Assembly (NCBI RefSeq): GCF_000711985.1
Contig: NZ_JONU01000015.1
Location: 1-64,000 of the forward strand
Reading direction: 5' to 3'
From: Rheinheimera texasensis DSM 17496
Lineage (GTDB): Bacteria; Pseudomonadota; Gammaproteobacteria; Enterobacterales; Alteromonadaceae
DNA: 64,000 nucleotides
Position 1 is the stretch's first letter. The number at the start of each line of letters is the position of its first letter. Shown piece by piece: positions 46,683 through 53,863 of the stretch. Made by a program: the position numbers and the translations under genes. Below the pieces are notes generated by a model, which made no database searches, had not been told where the DNA came from, and saw only the letters and a list, made by a program, of their open reading frames with translations.

Positions 46683-47870
46683 ATGATCCTTGCCCAAGCC
46701 CGTGACCTGCTCGCCCAGGTGTTGCATCCACTGAGTTACGAGCAGTTTTTTCAGGAAGTAGTCAGCCGGCGGCCAGTGTTACTGCCGGCGGATACAGCGC
46801 TGTCGGCTCGAAAGTTGCTGGGTGAAGATCCGAAGTCGTTGCTGCTCAGTCACTTTGCTGAATACGCAGCTACGCTGACCTGCCATATTCGCCAGGCACA
46901 GGTGCCTGCGCCCAAACCCCGTGCCGTACCTGACGCCGCTGCGTTTGCGGCTTTGCTTGCCGAATATCACACCAATGACTACACGGTACGTTTTCCCGAT
47001 GTCACCAATGCTACGCCGGAACTGGCGCAGCTGAACCGGGCGCTGACGCTGTTGTTTGGCAATCCGGCCAGCACAGTGTTGTTCTGGAGCCTGACCGGTG
47101 CCGAAGCGCCGGTACATGATGATGAAGTCGATGTGATTGCGATTCAGCTGGTTGGTACTAAACGCTGGTTTATCTCGGACGAGCCGCCAAAACTGCCAAA
47201 TAAATGGAAAGCGCTGGGAGCCAGCGTGCCGCCGCTTGGTACCCACAGCGTGTATGATGTCAAACCCGGTGATTTATTGTATCTGCCGCGTGGCTGTACA
47301 CACACGGTGCAGTCCACCGGCGAATCGCTGCATATTTCGATTGGTTTTGTGCCTGTGACCATTCGTGAAGCCATTAGCAGCGCGCTGGACTACATGGCTG
47401 ATTTTGAAAAACCATTGCGGACCAATCTGACCGGCCGCGCTGATGCACTGTCGCATGGCCAGCTGTTGGATGTGGCCGGCGCACAAATGCGGGCCGGTCT
47501 GGAGCGGCTGCTGCAGCTGTGCCAGCAACCCGGTTTTGTTGAAGCGGCACTGGCGCACCGTCAGGCCCGCATGCTGATGGAATTGCCGAAGCTTGATAAG
47601 CCCAAAACGGGCATACCGCCAATGAGCCGAGAAACCAAAGTGCAACACGCACCGTTGGCGATAGGACAAGTCAATGTGCAGGCGCATATCCTTGATTTTC
47701 GTTTCCCTGGCGATCAGCTGCTGGTGCACCCGGCGGTGGCCGACAGCATGGAATTTATCCGCCAGACGCCGCAATTTACAGTCAAAGACATTCCAGGGCC
47801 TATCGGCGACGATGTGCGTTTAGTGCTGGTGGAAAAACTATTGTATAGCGGGTTTTTGCAATTGGTCTGA
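46683..47870 (+). CDS. JmjC-like cupin oxygenase family protein
   Basis: This 395-residue cytoplasmic protein has a JmjC/cupin-type double-stranded beta-helix (about 100-235). Iron ligands are predicted as His145-x-Asp147 (VHDDEVDV) and His207 (RGCTHTVQS), with VGTKRWF following the first pair as in the RoxA/MINA-type ribosomal oxygenase group. A helical dimerisation/winged-helix-like C-terminal part follows. Members hydroxylate residues in ribosomal proteins, but the target here cannot be assigned. It is not part of the starch operon (terminator between). Confidence 0.78.
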   Translation: MILAQARDLLAQVLHPLSYEQFFQEVVSRRPVLLPADTALSARKLLGEDPKSLLLSHFAEYAATLTCHIRQAQVPAPKPRAVPDAAAFAALLAEYHTNDYTVRFPDVTNATPELAQLNRALTLLFGNPASTVLFWSLTGAEAPVHDDEVDVIAIQLVGTKRWFISDEPPKLPNKWKALGASVPPLGTHSVYDVKPGDLLYLPRGCTHTVQSTGESLHISIGFVPVTIREAISSALDYMADFEKPLRTNLTGRADALSHGQLLDVAGAQMRAGLERLLQLCQQPGFVEAALAHRQARMLMELPKLDKPKTGIPPMSRETKVQHAPLAIGQVNVQAHILDFRFPGDQLLVHPAVADSMEFIRQTPQFTVKDIPGPIGDDVRLVLVEKLLYSGFLQLV

Positions 47871-47873
47871 ACG

Positions 47874-47900
47874 GTGGCCCGGGCCGGGCCAGAGCTTTTC
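47874..47900 (+). terminator. Hairpin between convergent genes
   Basis: TGGCCCG (47875-47881) and CGGGCCA (47885-47891) form a GC-rich 7-bp stem with loop GGC, followed by GAGCTTTTCC. It sits in the 33-bp gap between the JmjC-like gene and the convergent serine hydrolase gene. Confidence 0.5.
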
Positions 47901-47903
47901 CGC

Positions 47904-48986
47904 TCAGATCTTGCAGCCAGCCCAGGCCTGGATGGCGGGTGTCAGCGCATCAACCACAGCTTTCCCCTCGACAAAACTACCCAGCTGGCCTTCACGGGCC
48001 AGCATCGCCAGATAGCTGTATTGATAGTCGATCAGTGGATAAGCGCCATAAGCACCCGGACTGGAATGCCGCTGCGCACTGGTACATTGGCCACTATTGC
48101 ATTCCAGCCAATGCCCCAGGCCATAAGGCCAGTCAGCACCAAAACCGCTGACCGCCGGGGAATTCAGCACTGTGGCATTGCCGCGTTGATTCGCCAGCAT
48201 TTGTTGCTGCAATGCGGCGGATAATAATTTGCCTTGTTGTAAGGCTCTGAGAAAATCCAGATATTCCTGTGCTGTCCAGTGCATACCGCCGGCGAGGCGG
48301 GGATTGCTGGCAGACGGCAGATCATAACGTGCAGTGCTGAATAAGCCGGTTTGCTGCGTGAATTGACGAAACAGCGCTTGCCAGTCGGTAACACCGGCGG
48401 CGCGAATGGCCATCAGCCCGGCGACTTGTAAATGCAGGCCGTTGTAATCAAAGACGTTGCCGGGCAGTCGGCCATTAGCGCTGTTGTTGCTGAGCCCTTG
48501 GCGCACACATTGAGCAAAATCGGCGCCAGGTAAATTCAGACACAAAGGCTCTTCGGTGAGGCCTGACGTAAAGCTCAGCAGTTGCTGCAAGGTCATTTGC
48601 GACAGCGGATGGCTGATGCTTAACGGCCAGTCACTGAGTCGGCTGGCGGCAGTGTCGCTGAGTTTCAGCACACCGCTGTCCACCAGTCGCAGAATGATCA
48701 CAGCGCTGACCCATTTCGACGTCGAAGCGGATTCATAAGATGTCACAGCGCTGGACCCGCCGCGCGAATAGCTAAAACTGCGGCCGTCAAAACGTTCCAG
48801 TAACAAGGTAAAATCAGTGTCGGTTTTCAGCGTTGTTGCCTGCTGGCGCAGGCTTTGTTCCAGCGCGCTGAGGTCACAGCTGGTTTGTGGTGGTTGGGTA
48901 GGAGGTGTCGGGTTTCCGCTGCCGCCGCAAGCAGCCAGACAGAACGCCACAATCACAGTGCTGATGATATTTTGCTGCACCGGCAT
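47904..48986 (-). CDS. Lipoprotein serine hydrolase (class C beta-lactamase fold)
   Basis: This 360-residue protein has lipobox LAAC (Cys20), then a beta-lactamase/PBP4-type fold. The catalytic SxxK is S88-T89-S90-K91. The second motif, normally YxN, reads Y181-N-G, with the Asn shifted, and the KTG-like region reads HSSPG. Such proteins are peptidases or esterases more often than true beta-lactamases, and resistance is not implied. SD GGGAG sits seven bases before ATG. It is downstream of DUF2306 on the same strand (98 bp). Confidence 0.83.
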   Translation of the reverse strand: MPVQQNIISTVIVAFCLAACGGSGNPTPPTQPPQTSCDLSALEQSLRQQATTLKTDTDFTLLLERFDGRSFSYSRGGSSAVTSYESASTSKWVSAVIILRLVDSGVLKLSDTAASRLSDWPLSISHPLSQMTLQQLLSFTSGLTEEPLCLNLPGADFAQCVRQGLSNNSANGRLPGNVFDYNGLHLQVAGLMAIRAAGVTDWQALFRQFTQQTGLFSTARYDLPSASNPRLAGGMHWTAQEYLDFLRALQQGKLLSAALQQQMLANQRGNATVLNSPAVSGFGADWPYGLGHWLECNSGQCTSAQRHSSPGAYGAYPLIDYQYSYLAMLAREGQLGSFVEGKAVVDALTPAIQAWAGCKI

Positions 48987-49084
48987 CTCCCTGACTCCCT
49001 GTATGGTCTTGACTGCTGCCAGTGTGGCAGAAGTTTCCGCTGCATATAGTCAAAAACAGGTAAAGGTCTGGTAAATTTGTTGGC

Positions 49085-49810
49085 TCAGGTCAGTTCGTGC
49101 TGGCTGGCGACATGCAGCTCTGGCGTCGTTTGGCGCCGCCAATACGCTTCCAGTATCAGCAAATTCAGGCTCAATGCCAGCAGTCGGGCATAATCGTGTT
49201 GCCATGCGCTGACCGCGGTTTGCCAGCCATCGAGTTGTCCCAGGGTTAAAGCTGCAATCAGTTCCAGCAATAAACCACTTAAGGTGGCAAGGACAGCTGC
49301 CAAGCCCCGGCACATCCAACGCTGATGGGCAACAAAACGGCGCTGGCACACCCGGTAAAACGCCATGCTGAAACAGCCAATAATGCAGAGGCTCAGCGCC
49401 CACAAACCCACATAACGTGGGCCAAGGTCAGCCGGTGTCAATGTATGATGCATCCAGACGCCGGAAGCGGCCATCAGCAAGCCGCTGCCAAGCGCCACCC
49501 GGCCGCTGTTCCGGTGCCAGCGCGGCGCCCGCTGTCTCAGCCGGGCGGAGAACTGTAGTGGTACAGTCAGAAAAAACAGCACGCCAGTGCCCGCGTGCAG
49601 CAGAATCGGGGCCGGTGTCTGCAGATACCGCGGATTGAGCAGGCTGAGCAGTTCAGCGGGTAACCACGACTGCCACAACAGCAGCACGATGATCAGCAGC
49701 GCCGGAATGCCGGGCACGGCCAGCAGCAGATATAAAGTCACGACCAGTGGCCACTGGGCTGCGTGGGTTGCAGCAGGGGGACTGGATTGCGCATCATGAG
49801 CTATCAGCAT
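49085..49810 (-). CDS. DUF2306 family integral membrane protein
   Basis: This 241-residue polytopic protein has about seven membrane spans and no known activity. The conserved motif region is LLHAGTGVLFFLTVPLQF followed by RLRQRAPRWHRNSGRV, diagnostic of the DUF2306 family. SD AAGGAA precedes ATG 49810. It is divergent from the membrane AraC-type regulator gene (167 bp apart), which could control it. The serine hydrolase gene lies downstream on the same strand. Confidence 0.8.
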   Translation of the reverse strand: MLIAHDAQSSPPAATHAAQWPLVVTLYLLLAVPGIPALLIIVLLLWQSWLPAELLSLLNPRYLQTPAPILLHAGTGVLFFLTVPLQFSARLRQRAPRWHRNSGRVALGSGLLMAASGVWMHHTLTPADLGPRYVGLWALSLCIIGCFSMAFYRVCQRRFVAHQRWMCRGLAAVLATLSGLLLELIAALTLGQLDGWQTAVSAWQHDYARLLALSLNLLILEAYWRRQTTPELHVASQHELT

Positions 49811-49977
49811 TTTGAGTTCCTTTGCAGTTTGGATTCACTGACTGTGCAGCAGGGCACCGAAGCTGTCGTCCGGTACCACAGGCCCGGACTTCAGCTGTCC
49901 GCCCCTGCAGGCCTGGACGGCTGCTCAATAAATAGCTGTATGATTTTAAGAGATAAATAAAAGCACTGAGGTGAGGT

Positions 49978-51210
49978 TTGACTGAAAATCCGCTGGGCTA
50001 TTTTTTTACCTGCAGCTCCATGGCGGTGATTGCGTTCAGCATAAATCTGCTATTGCTGCGTGCCCGGCAACAGCAGATGTATCTGGCATTAGCTGGTTGC
50101 CTGCTGGCCGTCGCTGTGTTGATTTGTCAGCCGGTGCTGGCGGCACTGGCGCCGGAACTGCGTGTGCCGGCCCTGATGCTGGCCTTGCCGGCGTTGTATC
50201 TTCTTCCTCCGTTATTTTGGTGTTATGTCAAAGGCATTACCAGCAGCACCGGCTGGCGCTTTAGTCGCTGCGAATGGCCACATTTTGCCTTGGCCGGACT
50301 GTGTCTTGGCATTGTGCTGCTGACATTACTGTTGCCCGGCGACGTGCGCTATGCGCTGCTGGCTGAAGGCCGTGAGGATATTTTACTGCAGGTCGCTGCA
50401 TCACTGCGTTATCTGGTATATGGCCTTGCCATCATTACGTTTTTGCTGGTCACTGGCTGGGTGCTACAGGCTGGTTTTTATCTGCATCGGGTGATGCGAA
50501 GGCTACAGCAGTACCGGGCGCAGCTACGCCAGCTGTTCGCCAGTACCGAAGAGGAAGAAGCGCGTTGGATTAACGGCTTGTTGCTGGCTGTGGCTGCTGG
50601 TGGCGGTCTCTTTGCTACTGCCTTGCTATATGACAATCTGGTGGCGCCGCTGCCTTCAGGCTTGCTGCTCAAAGATGTGCTGGTGTTGCTGTTGGTCTGG
50701 TATCTGGCGCTGTGGGGGCTGCGGCAAAAACCCGGGTTTGCCATGCTGGCACAGTCTGAGCGCGTTGATTTGCCAGGACAAGGACCTGCCTCGCCCGAAG
50801 ATCTGCAGGAAGTGCTGCAGGCGGTCTTTGAAGGTAAATATCAGCGTTCAGCACTGGGCGCAGAGCAGGCCACCAGTATTGCCAATAAGTTGCAGCAGGC
50901 TATGGAGCAGGACGAGCTGTATCTGGATGCGGCGCTGTCATTGCCCAGGTTGGCGCGGCACATCGGTTGCTCCGCCAATTACATCTCGCAAACGTTGAAT
51001 GAGCGGCTTGGGCTGAATTTTTTTGATTACGTGAACCGCTATCGGGTACAAGCAGCAGCCCGCCAGCTGCGGGATACCGATTTGACTGTGCTGGACATTG
51101 CGATGAACGTTGGTTTTAACGCCAAATCGTCTTTTTATACCGCGTTTAAAAAAGAGCTGCAGCAAACGCCCAGTCAGTACCGTGCGGCCGCAGGTACTGC
51201 CCGGACCTGA
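49978..51210 (+). CDS. AraC-family regulator with N-terminal membrane sensor
   Basis: This 410-residue protein has about seven membrane spans in its first ~250 residues and a C-terminal AraC-type DNA-binding domain (about 310-405: two HTH units, with CSANYISQTLNERLGLNFFDYVNRYRV and DIAMNVGFNAKSSFYTAFKK). It likely senses a membrane signal and regulates nearby genes such as the divergent DUF2306. The start is TTG 49978, with GAGG at 49968-49971. Five bases separate its stop from the convergent muramidase gene's stop. Confidence 0.87.
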   Translation: MTENPLGYFFTCSSMAVIAFSINLLLLRARQQQMYLALAGCLLAVAVLICQPVLAALAPELRVPALMLALPALYLLPPLFWCYVKGITSSTGWRFSRCEWPHFALAGLCLGIVLLTLLLPGDVRYALLAEGREDILLQVAASLRYLVYGLAIITFLLVTGWVLQAGFYLHRVMRRLQQYRAQLRQLFASTEEEEARWINGLLLAVAAGGGLFATALLYDNLVAPLPSGLLLKDVLVLLLVWYLALWGLRQKPGFAMLAQSERVDLPGQGPASPEDLQEVLQAVFEGKYQRSALGAEQATSIANKLQQAMEQDELYLDAALSLPRLARHIGCSANYISQTLNERLGLNFFDYVNRYRVQAAARQLRDTDLTVLDIAMNVGFNAKSSFYTAFKKELQQTPSQYRAAAGTART

Positions 51211-51215
51211 CCGAT

Positions 51216-52082
51216 TCAGCCAAGATAATCGCGCCGGCGGCGGAATCTGTCCTGCGGTACTTTCTCCGGCCCGCACCAATAAGCTTCGTCTGCCATCAGC
51301 TGGCGGATGCCGACGCTGTTGTTGGCGACCAGCAACGGCTGCAGTCGCTCACGGCTCGACGGTGTGTAGTCGCCGCGATAGCGTAAATCCACCACCAAAT
51401 CCCGTACTTTGGCTGGTAATGCCGCCCAGTCGGTTGCGCCATAACGTTTGACCAGATCTGGCTTCTGGCAAATACGCAGCACGTCACTGACCATTTGTTG
51501 ATAGGTCAGCGCAAATAACAATTTTTGCTGGCCGGGGCTGATTTCAAAATTACTCAGGTTGTTCTGGGTGATAAATGATTTCCCGGCCGCCCCGCTTAAA
51601 CCGGCAGCTTTAGCAAACTGCGCAGCGGCAGTGGTGCTGAGGCCACAGGCCAATAAATCGGCCTGGATCATTGTCGGGGTTTTATCGCGCATATCGTAGC
51701 CACGGCCGAGCGTCACGCCTGAGCTGTCCGTTGGCACATGCGGATGGCGGCTGAAATAACGACCGCGTTGTTCCATGCCTTCGGCGTCAAAAGTCAGCTG
51801 ACCGGCTTCAACCTGAAAATCATCAGTGCCTGAGGTTGGAGCAGCGGCACTGGCCAACGGCACTGGGCTAGCTGGTGGCAACGGTGACGACAACGCAACG
51901 TAGGCTTTGGCGGCATAACCCTCCTGATTACCGGCGCGCACACGGTACCAGTCACCCGCTTCGGCCAGCACCTGCACCGGCCGGTCTTTACTGAGCCGGG
52001 CGACAATAACACTCTGGCTGTCCGGCGCCTGGCGCAGATTGAGCTGGCCAGATTGAATATTAATCGATGCACTTTGGTTCAT
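51216..52082 (-). CDS. SH3b and pesticin-like muramidase domain protein
   Basis: This 288-residue protein has a bacterial SH3 domain (about 8-64: LNLRQAP, VARLSKDRPVQVL, WYRVR, EGYAAKAY), a Pro/Ala/Ser linker, and a pesticin-type lysozyme domain (about 95-285). Glu101 (DAEG), Thr124 (SGVTLG) and Asp130 (GYDM) have the same spacing (23 and 6 residues) as pesticin Glu178/Thr201/Asp207, as I remember those positions. Pesticin cleaves the peptidoglycan glycan. No signal peptide or membrane span is visible. GGAG precedes ATG. No immunity or holin gene is adjacent. Confidence 0.75.
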   Translation of the reverse strand: MNQSASINIQSGQLNLRQAPDSQSVIVARLSKDRPVQVLAEAGDWYRVRAGNQEGYAAKAYVALSSPLPPASPVPLASAAAPTSGTDDFQVEAGQLTFDAEGMEQRGRYFSRHPHVPTDSSGVTLGRGYDMRDKTPTMIQADLLACGLSTTAAAQFAKAAGLSGAAGKSFITQNNLSNFEISPGQQKLLFALTYQQMVSDVLRICQKPDLVKRYGATDWAALPAKVRDLVVDLRYRGDYTPSSRERLQPLLVANNSVGIRQLMADEAYWCGPEKVPQDRFRRRRDYLG

Positions 52083-52210
52083 GGCTGCGCTCCGGTTTCA
52101 GCTAAACATCTGCAAACAGCGGATAAGGTCGCTGCGAGCCTGTTAGCTGGATCCAAGCCTAGTGGAAAGCCGGCGAAGCGCCAGTTCGCGCTGCCCGGTT
52201 AAAGCATTAC

Positions 52211-52645
52211 TCAGTGCTGAAAATCGCCCGTTCTTTCACGCGGCAGCGTCAATCCCATACCAATCGAAGCCGGTGCCACGTCGGCAAAGCCAAACTGCTG
52301 ATAGAGAAATTTCGCATCGCCGTCGGCGATCAAATTGACGTAACAACTGTCCGGCAATTGACTGTCGACATAATCCATCAGCGCCTGCATGATTTGTTTA
52401 CCAAGGCCTTTGCCCTGGTGTTGCGGTAGCACGGCAATATCACAAATCTGGCAATGACAGGCACCATCGCCAACCAGCCGGCCCATGCCAATGACCTGGC
52501 CTTCAAAGCGGATTTGCACCGCAAATAAAGTCGCTGCAAGGCCAATCCGGGCCGCTTCCGGTGCTTTTGGACTGAGGCCAGTGGCAACCCTTAAGTGACA
52601 ATAGTCTGCGACATTGGGGGTTTGCTGTTCCAGCAGGTAAGGCAT
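52211..52645 (-). CDS. GNAT-family N-acetyltransferase
   Basis: This 144-residue GNAT protein has the acetyl-CoA loop VLPQHQGKGLGKQIM in the right place and a C-terminal beta-alpha segment with ADGDAKFLYQQFGF. The acceptor substrate is unknown. AGGAG precedes ATG. It is divergent from the second PhzF-like gene. Confidence 0.85.
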   Translation of the reverse strand: MPYLLEQQTPNVADYCHLRVATGLSPKAPEAARIGLAATLFAVQIRFEGQVIGMGRLVGDGACHCQICDIAVLPQHQGKGLGKQIMQALMDYVDSQLPDSCYVNLIADGDAKFLYQQFGFADVAPASIGMGLTLPRERTGDFQH

Positions 52646-52770
52646 AGGGGGACTCCTGAAAATAAAGCCGGCAAAACGACAGGTTTGTCGTGGTTGTCCA
52701 ACACATCTTTGCTAAGCTGCGGGCGCACACGAAGCATAAGCTATAGTGCAAAATCACAGGAACAGGTGCA

Positions 52771-53634
52771 ATGGAGAATATGCAAGCATTTGTATTGGAT
52801 GTATTTTGTAGTGACGTAGCCAGCGGCAACCCGGCGGCTGTTTGTGTCCTGACCACCTGGCCGGAAGATTCAGTGTTGCAGACGTTTGCAGCGACACAAT
52901 CGGTGCCGGTGATAGCGTTTGTGCTGTTGCCGCCGGCGCAAACGGCACCTCAACCCATTCCGGTGCGCTGGTTTGCCGGCACTCAGGAAATCAATTTGTG
53001 TGGTCATGGCAGTCTGGCGGCTGGCGCTGTTGTGCTGGAACAAGGTCCGGCATGGCCTGATGCAAAGCTCACCAGCCGCTTTGGCGACATCAGCATCACG
53101 CGCAGTAAGCTGTTATTGCCGGAACTTGCTGCCGGCCATCAAGCTTATGCGATGTGTTTACCAGCTTGGCCAGCGCAAAAGCCTGTGACGCTCGCGCAGA
53201 TGACAGACAGACTGAATTTGTCAGCGCAAGGTTTAGTCCTGACCGATTGCTTCGCCACCCGCGATCTGATTTTAGTGCTGGAAACTGCTTCGCAGGTGCA
53301 AGCCTTTGTGCCGGATTTTGCCGCGCTGCGGCAACTGCAGCCTTATCATGCCACTATTCTGACGGCACCGCTGTTTGCGGCTGATGGGCAAACCATCACG
53401 GGTTATGTGCTGCGCTATTTCGCCCCCAATATCGGTATTAACGAAGACTTGGCGACGGGTTCAGCCCAGTGCTCACTAGCACCTTATTGGCTGGCCCGGT
53501 CGGGCACGACTCGCCTGCAGGTGCAGCAGCTCTCATCAGCAGGTGGCTATTTTGTAGTGGAAGCGCAGTCAGCAGATCAAATCTGTGTACATGCAGCCGT
53601 GCGGAGCTCAAAGGGGCCTGTGCTGTCAGTCTGA
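52771..53634 (+). CDS. PhzF-like protein lacking the catalytic glutamate
   Basis: This 287-residue PhzF-family protein begins with FVLDVFCSDVASGNPAAV, then TEIN-type FAGTQEINLCGHGSL and NEDLATGSAQCSLAPYW. At the place of the catalytic Glu in NNLSETAF (first paralogue) it reads QSVPVIAF: Val47 replaces Glu. It may be inactive, have another chemistry, or have shifted to a binding role. The start could be ATG 52771 or 52780. The gene appears intact. Confidence 0.8.
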   Translation: MENMQAFVLDVFCSDVASGNPAAVCVLTTWPEDSVLQTFAATQSVPVIAFVLLPPAQTAPQPIPVRWFAGTQEINLCGHGSLAAGAVVLEQGPAWPDAKLTSRFGDISITRSKLLLPELAAGHQAYAMCLPAWPAQKPVTLAQMTDRLNLSAQGLVLTDCFATRDLILVLETASQVQAFVPDFAALRQLQPYHATILTAPLFAADGQTITGYVLRYFAPNIGINEDLATGSAQCSLAPYWLARSGTTRLQVQQLSSAGGYFVVEAQSADQICVHAAVRSSKGPVLSV

Positions 53635-53650
53635 TGCAAAATTTCAGCTA

Positions 53651-53676
53651 AAAAAAGCCCGGGACAGAGACCGGGC
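53651..53676 (-). terminator. Second terminator downstream of dcp
   Basis: Read on the minus strand, GCCCGG-TCTCTGTC-CCGGGC is followed by TTTTTT. On the plus strand there is no T-run, so it acts for transcription coming from dcp or as a bidirectional block. Confidence 0.7.
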
Positions 53677-53814
53677 AAGATTACTCACAGGAAAACGAAC
53701 AGATGGGTGAGCTGTTTTGGCAAGAAGCAAAACCAGATGTTCAGTTGAAGCTTAGGTGACACTACGTCGGCATGGCTTGAGGCAGATCAAGTCCACAGCG
53801 TTTTCTATTGGGCA

Positions 53815-53839
53815 GCAAAAAGGGGACCGCAGTCCCCTT
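53815..53839 (-). terminator. Terminator of dcp
   Basis: On the minus strand AAGGGGAC-TGCG-GTCCCCTT is followed by TTT, 25 bases after the dcp stop. This is the first of two stop signals before the PhzF-like gene. Confidence 0.8.
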
Positions 53840-53863
53840 GGTATTCACAGCAAACGTTGTTGC

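Noticed and set aside
47904-48986. True beta-lactamase (antibiotic resistance gene)
   Set aside because: It is a lipoprotein with SxxK but with shifted YxN and no clear KTG; most such proteins are peptidases or esterases, so resistance is not supported.
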